From assembly GCF_009711475.1 (NCBI RefSeq), contig NZ_SMMD01000821.1, positions 1-9,518 on the forward strand: DNA of 9,518 nucleotides. The letters run 5' to 3'. The notes under the pieces are model-generated. The model searched no databases and was not told where the DNA came from. It saw nothing but the letters and a program-made list of their open reading frames with translations. Within the stretch, counting starts at the first letter, position 1, and the number at the start of each line of letters is the position of its first letter. This document shows, in pieces, positions 1 through 6,338 of this stretch. The stretch is from Fulvivirga aurantia. Its GTDB lineage: Bacteria > Bacteroidota > Bacteroidia > Cytophagales > Cyclobacteriaceae. Position numbers and translations under genes: made by a program.

Positions 1-1068
1 TCCCATAGACCAAGGAATCAAGGATTAAAAATAGGAGTCCTTAATACCGGAAAACACAACGCTATTACCGATGTGCGAGGAGTATCTGTGGGGCACACTA
101 CTATTATAGATGGCAATGATATTCGCACAGGCGTAACAGCTATTTTACCACATGGAGGAAATATCTTTCAGCAAAAGGTGCCTGCCGCCATCTATATCGG
201 AAATGGCTTTGGCAAGCTAGCCGGTTATAGCCAGGTACAAGAATTGGGAAATATTGAAACACCAATAGTCTTAACAAACACTTTAAGTGTGCCCAAAGCT
301 ATGGATGCGTTAATTTCTTATACCTTGCAACAGCCAGAAAACACAGAGGTGAGGTCGGTAAATGCTGTCGTTGGAGAAACAAACGATGGTTGGCTTAATG
401 ATATCAGAGGTAGACATGTCCAGGAAAAGCATGTAATAGAAGCCATTAAAAACGCCAAAACAGGTGATGTTGATGAAGGGAATGTGGGTGCGGGTACCGG
501 TACAATAAGTTTTGGTTATAAAGGTGGTATTGGCACTTCCTCTCGGGTGTTGCCAGAGAAGGCTGGAGGTTATACTGTAGGGGTTTTAGTACAAGCCAAC
601 TTTGGTGGGGTTTTGCAAATTGATGGCGTACCTGTGGCCAAATTGCTAGACAGGCTGCCCTCGTATAGCAAGTATGAAGCTGATGGCTCTTGCATGATGG
701 TAATTGCCACGGATGCACCACTTGAAGCTCGCAACCTTGAGCGTCTAGCTAAAAGAGCGATGCTTGGTCTCGCTAAAACCGGTGGTTATGCCTCCAACGG
801 TAGTGGAGATTATGTTATTGCTTTTTCTACAGCCACAGAAAATTTTATACCTTATGAGACTGACGAGATAGTACAAAGCAAAGCTGTTTTAACAAACGAA
901 GCCATGTCACCTCTATTTCTTGCCACTGTAGAGGCAACAGAAGAAGCTATAATTAATGCATTATTTGCTGCAGAAACCATGACCGGACGTGACGGTCACA
1001 CCATAGAGGCAATTCCTAAAGAAAAAATCTTTGAAATTTTAAAGGCCTATAAAAGAATTGATGAGTAA
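1..1068 (+). CDS. P1/DmpA-family (S58) aminopeptidase, 5' end outside window
   Basis: The reading frame is open to the left edge. Residues read upstream of the in-frame GTG at 73 (ending NAITD just before RGVSVGHTT) match the conserved start of P1 peptidases, so GTG73 is internal and only a short N-terminus, perhaps with a signal peptide, is missing. Known family role: N-terminal-nucleophile hydrolases that cut themselves into alpha and beta subunits and then remove N-terminal residues from peptides, including D- or beta-amino acids in some members. Counting from codon 73, visible motifs are TGVTAILP (19-26), NDIRG (109-113), EGNVGAGTG (135-143), VQANFG (173-178), the cleavage-site DGS (204-206) followed by VIATDAPL (210-217), and NGSGD (242-246). 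Ser206 is the predicted nucleophile at codon 688-690. Ser244 and Asp246 sit 38 and 40 residues later, as the partner Ser and acidic residue do in BapA. The substrate cannot be read from the sequence. Confidence 0.95.
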   Translation, partial: SHRPRNQGLKIGVLNTGKHNAITDVRGVSVGHTTIIDGNDIRTGVTAILPHGGNIFQQKVPAAIYIGNGFGKLAGYSQVQELGNIETPIVLTNTLSVPKAMDALISYTLQQPENTEVRSVNAVVGETNDGWLNDIRGRHVQEKHVIEAIKNAKTGDVDEGNVGAGTGTISFGYKGGIGTSSRVLPEKAGGYTVGVLVQANFGGVLQIDGVPVAKLLDRLPSYSKYEADGSCMMVIATDAPLEARNLERLAKRAMLGLAKTGGYASNGSGDYVIAFSTATENFIPYETDEIVQSKAVLTNEAMSPLFLATVEATEEAIINALFAAETMTGRDGHTIEAIPKEKIFEILKAYKRIDE

Positions 1069-1083
1069 TTGAACCAACGCAAA

Positions 1084-1120
1084 AGTGTCCACGACTTACT
1101 AAAAAAAGATCATGGACACT
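1084..1120. terminator. Hairpin terminator between convergent genes
   Basis: An exact 8-bp inverted repeat, AGTGTCCA at 1084-1091 and TGGACACT at 1113-1120, extends to 11 positions (1084-1094 with 1110-1120) around a 15-nt loop. At the single imperfect position, minus-strand RNA forms a U-G wobble while plus-strand RNA has a C-A mismatch. The minus strand also runs straight into TTTT, whereas the plus strand has TTTTT only about 11 nt after the stem. It therefore fits best as the terminator of the leftward M14 gene, about 90 nt past its stop. It probably also serves the aminopeptidase gene, which ends 15 nt before it. Confidence 0.6.
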
Positions 1121-1152
1121 CTTAGATTGGTTTTTACTTTACTGGTTTTCTT

Positions 1153-1168
1153 ATTAAAGATTAGCTCA
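1153..1168 (+). repeat. 16-bp direct repeat, left copy
   Basis: The sequence ATTAAAGATTAGCTCA occurs here, downstream of the M14 gene, and again exactly at 4525-4540. The flanks of the two copies differ. The copies enclose the M14 gene, the divergent region and the small lipoprotein gene. No function is known; an att-like scar, a shared 3'-end signal or chance are all possible. Confidence 0.5.
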
Positions 1169-1209
1169 CTTTTCTCACTGCCTTTAGAAAAGCTGCTTCT
1201 TTTTTTATC

Positions 1210-3780
1210 CTAATTACTGCTAGGTACTGCAATATGCTGACCTAGGAAAATGGCATTTAAGAATAAGCGATTAGTTCCATACCACGAGCCTCGGAAGTTA
1301 GGATTATCTGCAAATAATACCACTCGACCCTTACCCACCGGACTCACCACCAGTGAAGCTGAAGGCTTAAGAAAAGTATTAAGATTTTTACTGGTTATAA
1401 ATCCATCTATGTGTGGATCATCGGTATATCTGGCTACAGTAGCATACCTATTTTTACTCGGTGCAAGCCAAACATTGCTATTGCGATATACCGGTAGCTT
1501 ATTTCTTTTGTAGCCAAACCCCAATGGATGGGTAATGTCTAAATCAACTTCAAAAATGGCTCCTCCTACACTTTCTTTCCCTATGTTTTCTCGAGCGGTT
1601 ACATAAGGTAATCGGCCAACCTCTTTATCCTCATCTTTCTTTTCTTCCTCAATCAGCTTTTCTTTCACCAGCTTATTTTTCACAGCCCAAGAAGTGGCTG
1701 TCCTACTGGTAATCAACGTATTTCCACTGCTCACCCACTGCCTTATTTTTTCTACATCATTAGAGTCAAGTTGACTATACCTGCCGGAAACCATCACCAT
1801 TGTGTTGTACTTACTCCAATCGATGCCATTGAAATTACGCATAGGTATTTTTGTGATGGGCATGCCTACTCGCGTATCCAATAAGTGCCATACTTCGCCA
1901 GCTTCATAAGAAGAGACTCCGTCCTCAATTAACATCAACGCTTTTGGCTTTTCGAGAGGGTTTACATAACCACTACCCAAATCAATACCAGAAGTGCTAT
2001 AACCGGAAGAAACTGAGTGTACGGCCACTTTATTTTCTTTTGAAAATTGCTTTACCAGAGTAAACAAAGAATCTGAAGAAATGCGCTGACGACTCACAGG
2101 CACAACTAATGAGCCATAATCAAAGCTTTTGCCCTTTTCACCCACCTTAATAGAAAATGGTTTGAATGCTGACAACACATTGGCACCAGAACGTTGTAAA
2201 TCGTATAAAAATGCGGGTGCATTGTAATCATCCCAACTTATGACATAAGCATAGTTTGTTTTTTCGACCTCAGGTATATCAATTTGCAAATCGTCCATAG
2301 ATACTTGCTCTCCGCTTGGTACGCTGCCCTTCACTGCCGCATAAGGCAAATTATAAAAATTGACTAGTGACCATGCCGATGCATCATAAAAAACACTATC
2401 TGCAAACTCTTCGTAAGTTTCGAACATGGTTTGTACCATCCGGTATTGTGGCTGTGCTGTCGGCACCACATAGGCAGAATTAGTTTCAAATCTCTTACCT
2501 GACTCCGTCACCTGCTTATTGAGACGGTAAACCTTAATTTCGTGTAGCAAGAGTTTTTCTACGAAAGCGTTGGTTCTGTTTTTATCAAAACTATCGCCAA
2601 ACACATAGGCATCGATATCACTTTTTTCAGCCGTTTCTACTGCTGATTTAAAAAACCGTTTCTGATAGTCGTACAATAAAGATTTATTTTCAACTGCGGC
2701 CTTAACAGTGGCTAAACTCGATGTCAGCTGATTTCTTATGGTAAAGGCGAATGTGATTTCACCTGTTGGTGTTTCTTGTTTGTGACCTCTTGAACTTGCC
2801 TGCTCAAATAAGATGCCCAGCCCCCCTTGCAAATCAGGATAAGATGAACCATAGCCAGGGTAAGTACCATCAAATACTTCTTTTGTGAAGTAGAAAGAGC
2901 CGATTTTGTCCATTTCCTCCACATAATATGCGGCAAACTTATCGTTCAATGTGGTGTAGTTTTCTTCAGGCATAATGGGGTCTTTAGAGCCAATCGGCTT
3001 CATAGGCTCGAAGAAATAGGTGCTGTTTGTGCCCATTTCATGAAAATCTGTAACCACGTTGGGGTACCACTGATGATACCATTTGAGTTTACCTCTACTT
3101 TCAGGATGTATAGCCAGCAACCAATCTCTGTTTAGGTCAAACCAATAGTGGTTAGTCCTGCCGCTTGGCCAGCTTTCATTGTGCTCAGCATCGTCAGGGT
3201 CTGCTACCATAGGCTCACCTTTGTACATATTAGCCCATTGGGTATGCCTATCTCTCCCATCAGGATTAATGGTAGGGTCTATAAATACTACAGCCTCTTG
3301 CCGATACTTTTTAGCAGCTTCACTTTCGGAGGCGGTTAAGATGTAAGCGGTAAGTAGAGCGGCCTCAGAACTAGAGGGCTCGTTTCCGTGTACGTTATAA
3401 CCCAAATTTATTAATACAGGCACATCTGCCGACATTTCATTACTAGATGGGTCAACCATCTGAAGGTGAGCCTCTCTCAACGACTCCAGATTACTGATAT
3501 GTTCTGGAGTAGAAACTGTAAACATTACCAAAGGCCTATGTTCGTAGGTTTTCCCATATTCGCTAAGTTGTGCACGGTCAGATAGCTCAGCCAGTTTGTT
3601 TAAATAAGCTACAATTTGATCGTGCCTTGTATGGTGAGTACCTATCGGATAACCCAAAAACTCTTCCGGGGTCGGTATGTCTTCGATAAAAGGACCTTTA
3701 TCTTTCAAAAAATAGTCTTGGGCTGATAAACTTCCACTAATAATTAAAAGTGCGAGGCAGAGAATCTGTTTCATATACAT
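1210..3780 (-). CDS. Secreted M14 zinc carboxypeptidase with C-terminal amidotransferase-like half
   Basis: The 856-residue protein begins with a signal peptide (hydrophobic core about 5-19, likely cut after SLSA at 17-20), so it is exported to the periplasm or beyond. No lipobox is seen. Residues about 45-365 are an M14 peptidase domain. Zinc ligands are His131 and Glu134 in HGNE and His247 in TDFHEMG. Asn217-Arg218 in FDLNRDW match the carboxylate-binding pair of carboxypeptidase A, and Glu326 in LFEQASSRG is the expected catalytic base. M14 enzymes remove C-terminal residues from peptides; this one may serve in nutrient protein breakdown. Residues about 500-856 resemble the class I glutamine amidotransferase-like domain that follows M14 domains in many Bacteroidota proteins; no Cys-His-Glu triad is evident, so it is probably not an active amidotransferase. 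A charged stretch lies at 702-721 (KNKLVKEKLIEEEKKDED region). No T9SS C-terminal domain was recognised. Met3 (codon 3772-3774) is an alternative start. The gene is monocistronic, with a candidate promoter just upstream. Confidence 0.95.
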   Translation of the reverse strand: MYMKQILCLALLIISGSLSAQDYFLKDKGPFIEDIPTPEEFLGYPIGTHHTRHDQIVAYLNKLAELSDRAQLSEYGKTYEHRPLVMFTVSTPEHISNLESLREAHLQMVDPSSNEMSADVPVLINLGYNVHGNEPSSSEAALLTAYILTASESEAAKKYRQEAVVFIDPTINPDGRDRHTQWANMYKGEPMVADPDDAEHNESWPSGRTNHYWFDLNRDWLLAIHPESRGKLKWYHQWYPNVVTDFHEMGTNSTYFFEPMKPIGSKDPIMPEENYTTLNDKFAAYYVEEMDKIGSFYFTKEVFDGTYPGYGSSYPDLQGGLGILFEQASSRGHKQETPTGEITFAFTIRNQLTSSLATVKAAVENKSLLYDYQKRFFKSAVETAEKSDIDAYVFGDSFDKNRTNAFVEKLLLHEIKVYRLNKQVTESGKRFETNSAYVVPTAQPQYRMVQTMFETYEEFADSVFYDASAWSLVNFYNLPYAAVKGSVPSGEQVSMDDLQIDIPEVEKTNYAYVISWDDYNAPAFLYDLQRSGANVLSAFKPFSIKVGEKGKSFDYGSLVVPVSRQRISSDSLFTLVKQFSKENKVAVHSVSSGYSTSGIDLGSGYVNPLEKPKALMLIEDGVSSYEAGEVWHLLDTRVGMPITKIPMRNFNGIDWSKYNTMVMVSGRYSQLDSNDVEKIRQWVSSGNTLITSRTATSWAVKNKLVKEKLIEEEKKDEDKEVGRLPYVTARENIGKESVGGAIFEVDLDITHPLGFGYKRNKLPVYRNSNVWLAPSKNRYATVARYTDDPHIDGFITSKNLNTFLKPSASLVVSPVGKGRVVLFADNPNFRGSWYGTNRLFLNAIFLGQHIAVPSSN

Positions 3781-3796
3781 GTGATTGTTTAAGCCT

Positions 3797-3825
3797 CAAA
3801 TTATAAAAAGAAATATGGCTATCAA
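3797..3825 (-). promoter_or_regulatory. Candidate promoter of the M14 gene
   Basis: Reading leftward, TTG (complement of 3823-3825) is followed after 17 bp by TATAATTTG (complement of 3797-3805). This is close to the Bacteroidota TTG / TAnnTTTG pattern, with one extra base inside the -7 element. It lies 17 bp before the M14 start codon and downstream of the strong leftward terminator at 3845-3872, so it would drive the gene independently of anything ended by that terminator. Confidence 0.4.
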
Positions 3826-3844
3826 GCACATTTTTACAAAAGGT

Positions 3845-3872
3845 AAAAACAAAGCCCCCGACACGCAGGGGC
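3845..3872 (-). terminator. Strong leftward rho-independent terminator
   Basis: On the minus strand a 7-bp GC-rich stem, GCCCCTG paired with CGGGGGC around a 5-nt CGTGT loop (3854-3872), is followed directly by TTTGTTTTT (3845-3853). One pair is a G-U wobble on this strand but a C-A mismatch on the other, and there is no T tract on the plus strand, so the signal is oriented leftward. No leftward gene ends here. The nearest leftward gene upstream stops at 4533, on the far side of an opposing gene. The terminator must therefore end a small RNA or leader, or block antisense read-through. Confidence 0.8.
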
Positions 3873-4050
3873 CAAATGGATAAGTGAGTAACCTGTTAAA
3901 ATAATCTGCACCTAATCCACTTAAGTTTTGAGTTGCTGTAGTAAATACAGTAGTAAGGTTGATATACTATACGGCAAAAGAAACTTAATGGTGATGATAA
4001 GCAGGCATTTGTATTTCAACTACCATTATTTGGAGTGAAGAAGCTTAGGG
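3845..4050 (-). ncRNA. Candidate small RNA or attenuated leader upstream of the M14 gene
   Basis: A transcript of about 200 nt is predicted between the candidate leftward promoter at 4056-4085 and the terminator at 3845-3872. It would contain a tiny reading frame at 3985-4008 (minus strand) encoding MPAYHHH, ending in three successive histidine codons and TAA, and a small hairpin CTGTA/TACAG near 3936-3950. I do not recognise a known RNA family. Three His codons recall amino-acid attenuator leaders, but the next gene leftward is a peptidase, not a biosynthesis operon, and I see no antiterminator able to pair with the terminator stem. The rest of the 344-bp gap (3781-4124) holds only the promoter candidates listed separately. 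Confidence 0.3.
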
Positions 4051-4055
4051 ATTAT

Positions 4056-4085
4056 AAAATTTATGTTTCTTATTAAGCGTAACAA
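4056..4085 (-). promoter_or_regulatory. Candidate leftward promoter for the small RNA/leader
   Basis: On the minus strand TTG (complement of 4083-4085) lies 19 bp before TAAATTTT (complement of 4056-4063). This matches the TTG-N19-TAnnTTTG pattern except for the last base. It points toward the otherwise unexplained terminator at 3845-3872. The region is AT-rich, so chance matches are likely. Confidence 0.35.
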
Positions 4086-4088
4086 GCC

Positions 4089-4118
4089 TTTCTCAATTAA
4101 AAGAAATTGTTATTTTTG
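4089..4118 (+). promoter_or_regulatory. Promoter of the small lipoprotein gene
   Basis: TATTTTTG at 4111-4118 is an exact match to the Bacteroidota -7 consensus TAnnTTTG, and TTT at 4089-4091 sits 19 bp upstream at the -33 position. The predicted transcription start, about 5-7 nt after the -7 element, falls at about 4123-4125, essentially on the ATG at 4125. The mRNA may therefore be leaderless. This also argues against the in-frame TTG at 4107 as the start, because it would lie at or upstream of the -7 element. Confidence 0.55.
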
Positions 4119-4124
4119 ACGACT

Positions 4125-4529
4125 ATGAAATACTTACTACCATTTGCCCTAATTGTCTTACTAGCGAGCTGCCAACAACGTAACTACCCAGCCGGAAAAG
4201 AGCCTAAATCTATTATCATTCCAAGTGAAATGATGGTAACAAAGCTCATGATGGATGGTGATGAAAAAACCGAAGAATTAGGTAGAGTTAGGCTGACAGA
4301 CAAACAATGGAGTGAGTATGACAGAGAAGGCAATGTAATTGGTGTTGCAGAAATTGTATCTATCAATAACAGAACCATTGAAGTAAAATGGACTTTGGCA
4401 GAAAATGGCGCAGAGGTAGGTGAAAATACTTTTTACGATTACCACATACTCACTGACAAAGTGATTTTTACTATCTGGCATAAAAACACGCAGAAAGGGT
4501 ATTTTGAAGCTTCACTTAACGAAGATTAA
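4125..4529 (+). CDS. Small lipoprotein of unknown function
   Basis: The 134-residue protein has a clear lipoprotein signal peptide, MKYLLPFALIVLLASC: a Lys near the start, a hydrophobic core, and a lipobox LASC with Cys16 as the predicted lipidated residue. It should be anchored in the cell envelope. ATG 4125 was chosen because it gives a standard signal peptide. The in-frame TTG at 4107 would add MLFLTT in front and overlaps the promoter. The mature part (about 118 residues) is polar and looks beta-rich (alternating pattern in WSEYDREGNVIGVAEIV and TIEVKWTL), perhaps a small lipocalin- or beta-sandwich-like fold, but I recognise no family. It is divergent from the M14 gene and ends 3 bp before the stop of the opposing bestrophin-like gene, with no terminator in the gap. 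Confidence 0.85.
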   Translation: MKYLLPFALIVLLASCQQRNYPAGKEPKSIIIPSEMMVTKLMMDGDEKTEELGRVRLTDKQWSEYDREGNVIGVAEIVSINNRTIEVKWTLAENGAEVGENTFYDYHILTDKVIFTIWHKNTQKGYFEASLNED

Positions 4530-4540
4530 AGATTAGCTCA
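4525..4540 (+). repeat. 16-bp direct repeat, right copy
   Basis: This is an exact copy of the 16 bases at 1153-1168. It spans the stop codon of the lipoprotein gene (4527-4529) and the stop codon of the opposing bestrophin-like gene (4533-4535). Confidence 0.5.
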
Positions 4541-5303
4541 GGCGGCCTGAAAAAGACTCTACATCAAATTTCACATCATCTTCCCCTATTTGATCAAATG
4601 GGTTTTCAAGGTGCTCCTGAATATTATCCAGGCTTACCAAAATAAAGCTAAAGATCACAGGCATAAAATATTCCAGCCCATGAGAGTACTCCTGGGCTGA
4701 ATACATAAAATAAGGCCCATATATGATCGGAAAGCTATAAATGAACACTTTGCTATAGGCTCTAAGCGTAACGGGTGTTCTGTATTGCCTGATGACTTTT
4801 ATATTTTCTATATCGATAATTACCTTACTGAGGTATTGATTGATTCTGGAAACCTCCCCGGAAGGCAGCTCGAGATGCCTAAAACCCTGTAAGTGTGAGG
4901 ACAGTGATTTTACAGAATCGTCCAGTGTCTTTTCAGATTTTAACATCGACTTCTGATTAATGATACAATAGTGCTGTAAGGCAGAATAAACATCCAAAAG
5001 AAGCTCTTTTCCTTTTTCTGCATACGCATGAGTGTCTGTTTCCACCCATTGTTGAGAAGCCAAATGAATGGCCGTGAGATGGGCCTTAAAATCACTTAAT
5101 AGCATAAGAGTGCGCTCCCTACGTTTATAAGCACTATCGATAGAAAAGACCACCGGAAACACGATTGCTATACCAATTATGGTGAGTGGAAAGTTGGCCT
5201 GTAATACAAAATAATTGCATAACCAGGTCGACAAAACCGCCAGCGTGGTAACTATAAAAGTTTTATAGTTGATAATCAGAAAAATGCTTTTAGCTACTTT
5301 CAT
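4533..5303 (-). CDS. Bestrophin-like membrane channel protein (UPF0187 type)
   Basis: The 256-residue protein has the layout of prokaryotic bestrophins: two hydrophobic segments near the N-terminus (about 13-34 and 38-55), a long hydrophilic helical middle (about 60-180), two further hydrophobic segments (about 184-202 and 210-225), and the C-terminal signature NPFDQIGEDD at 234-243 just after the last segment. In bestrophins the Asn-Pro-Phe and acidic cluster near the inner face helps form the pore and, in some members, the calcium clasp. Prokaryotic homologues form pentameric ion channels in the inner membrane; which ion this one passes cannot be read. It is a little shorter than the usual roughly 280-300 residues. 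The start ATG at 5301-5303 gives MKVAKSIFLIINYKTF, directly before the first membrane segment. It diverges from the PLDc_N-type gene across an AT-rich 127-bp gap and converges on the lipoprotein gene with a 3-bp gap. Confidence 0.8.
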   Translation of the reverse strand: MKVAKSIFLIINYKTFIVTTLAVLSTWLCNYFVLQANFPLTIIGIAIVFPVVFSIDSAYKRRERTLMLLSDFKAHLTAIHLASQQWVETDTHAYAEKGKELLLDVYSALQHYCIINQKSMLKSEKTLDDSVKSLSSHLQGFRHLELPSGEVSRINQYLSKVIIDIENIKVIRQYRTPVTLRAYSKVFIYSFPIIYGPYFMYSAQEYSHGLEYFMPVIFSFILVSLDNIQEHLENPFDQIGEDDVKFDVESFSGRLS

Positions 5304-5387
5304 AAACCATCGATCTGGACCTCACATAATAAAGCGATTATTTAGCTATAATCAAAATGCAAATAATATGATTATATTACTATTTAT

Positions 5388-5417
5388 TTTACTTTTTATT
5401 AATTAGATTTATATTTC
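5388..5417 (+). promoter_or_regulatory. Candidate promoter of the PLDc_N-type gene
   Basis: TATATTTC at 5410-5417 fits TAnnTTTG except for the last base, and TTT at 5388-5390 lies 19 bp upstream. The start codon follows 13 bp later. The whole gap 5304-5430 is very AT-rich, which weakens the call. It also holds a TATAATC/GATTATA inverted repeat (5347-5353, 5370-5376). Confidence 0.35.
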
Positions 5418-5430
5418 TAAACCAAAAATC

Positions 5431-5661
5431 ATGAATAGTATATTTTTAATTGGAATGCCTGGGGGCTGGGAAATGATTATTGTCCTGTTATTTGCAGTAG
5501 TGCCTGCTATACTTTGGTTGGTAGCACTGATTGATTTAGCCAAAAGTCATTTTACAGATAGTATCAATAAACTGGTTTGGGCTTTGATTATAATTTTTGT
5601 GCCATTTATTGGTTCAATCATTTACCTGGTCATGAAGCCAAAACATAGTTCTAAGGCCTAG
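5431..5661 (+). CDS. Small two-helix membrane protein, PLDc_N-type domain
   Basis: The 76-residue protein has two predicted membrane helices (about 15-35 and 48-67) joined by a short hydrophilic loop. The pattern LWLVALIDLAKSHF (28-41), an amphipathic stretch, then IIFVPFIGSIIYLV (54-67) and a basic tail is that of the phospholipase D N-terminal domain family (PF13396). Members are often stand-alone inner-membrane proteins of unknown function, or occur at the N-terminus of cardiolipin synthases. There is no HKD catalytic motif, so it is not itself a phospholipase. The start ATG 5431 has an A-rich upstream region and a candidate promoter. The dioxygenase gene follows after 47 bp on the same strand, so the two may be cotranscribed. 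Confidence 0.8.
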   Translation: MNSIFLIGMPGGWEMIIVLLFAVVPAILWLVALIDLAKSHFTDSINKLVWALIIIFVPFIGSIIYLVMKPKHSSKA

Positions 5662-5708
5662 CCAACCTTCCCCTATGTACTTACGTAAACCAACTTCAGT
5701 AATCAATT

Positions 5709-6338
5709 ATGTGGTTTATGAATTATTTAAGTGCATTTTCAGTCATATTTCTCATGACAGTACAGATTTCCTGTGGTCAGGAAAATAGCCTAAAACAAAG
5801 AGACGTGGGTGGGCCATGTGAGGGTTGTGAGGCATTACTCGAATATGAAGACAAGCACTTAAACTCAGTCGATACTCTTCCTCTTTTTGAACAATCATCC
5901 GAACAAATAAAACTAACAGGTACGATTTACCAACCAGACGGTAAAACACCCGCTTCTGATGTGATCATGTATATCTATCAAACCAATGAGGCTGGTATCT
6001 ACCCCAAAAAAGGCAACGAAACCAATTGGGCAAGTAGGCACGGGTACATCAGAGGTTGGATAAAAACAGATAAATCGGGCAAATACACCTTTTACACTTT
6101 CCGCCCGGCCTCATACCCAAACACTACTGTGGCACAGCACATACACGTAACTGTGAAAGAACCGGATACCAACGCCTATTATATAGACGAATACCAATTT
6201 GAAGATGATCCTAACTACTCGGCCAGAAATAAAACGGCACAGCGAGGTGGAAATGGTTTGGTTGCCTTAAAAAAACAGGAAGGACTGCTAATCGCTGAAC
6301 GAGATATTATTTTAGGTAAGAATATACCTAACTACTAA
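5709..6338 (+). CDS. Exported intradiol ring-cleavage dioxygenase
   Basis: The 209-residue protein belongs to the protocatechuate 3,4-dioxygenase / catechol 1,2-dioxygenase fold. Those enzymes use non-haem Fe(III) to open catechol-type rings between the two hydroxyls. All four iron ligands are visible: Tyr98 (AGIY), Tyr136 (PASYP), His144 and His146 (QHIHV), with RGWIKTDKSGKYTF (115-128) as the usual FRG-T-GxYxF block. Compared with protocatechuate dioxygenase, the Tyr-to-His loop is shorter (8 against 13 residues) and the Arg of the RPxHIH motif is missing (Ala142/Gln143). The N-terminus is a signal peptide, and Cys22 in VQISC is a likely lipidation site although Gln at -3 is atypical. A CxxC pair (Cys37, Cys40) follows in the mature part. 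Met4 (codon 5718) is an equally good start. Envelope location and substrate are inference. The gene may share a transcript with the upstream membrane protein, and it overlaps the opposing flavoprotein gene by 4 bp. Confidence 0.88.
   Translation: MWFMNYLSAFSVIFLMTVQISCGQENSLKQRDVGGPCEGCEALLEYEDKHLNSVDTLPLFEQSSEQIKLTGTIYQPDGKTPASDVIMYIYQTNEAGIYPKKGNETNWASRHGYIRGWIKTDKSGKYTFYTFRPASYPNTTVAQHIHVTVKEPDTNAYYIDEYQFEDDPNYSARNKTAQRGGNGLVALKKQEGLLIAERDIILGKNIPNY

Noticed and set aside
446..721. 91-codon minus-strand frame inside the aminopeptidase gene
   Set aside because: Its translation is rich in His, Gln, Leu and Trp, typical of an antisense shadow, and the plus-strand frame carries clear family motifs throughout.
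1190..1208. AAGC-T-GCTT followed by a run of T's, as a second plus-strand terminator
   Set aside because: The loop would be a single base and the outer pairs are interrupted, so a stable hairpin is not possible.
3988..4038. 16-codon plus-strand frame (starting MVMISRH) in the divergent region
   Set aside because: It is short, has no promoter or ribosome-binding context, and is complementary to the candidate leftward transcript.
4538..4550. Inverted repeat TCAGG-CGG-CCTGA between the convergent lipoprotein and bestrophin-like genes, as a terminator
   Set aside because: It has only 5 bp, lies inside the last codons of the bestrophin-like gene, and is followed by A's on the plus strand and a mixed sequence on the minus strand, so it lacks a T tract in either direction.
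5347..5376. TATAATC/GATTATA inverted repeat with a 16-nt spacer in the divergent promoter gap, as an operator
   Set aside because: The surrounding 127 bp is extremely AT-rich, so a 7-bp AT-rich match is expected by chance, and no regulator gene is nearby.
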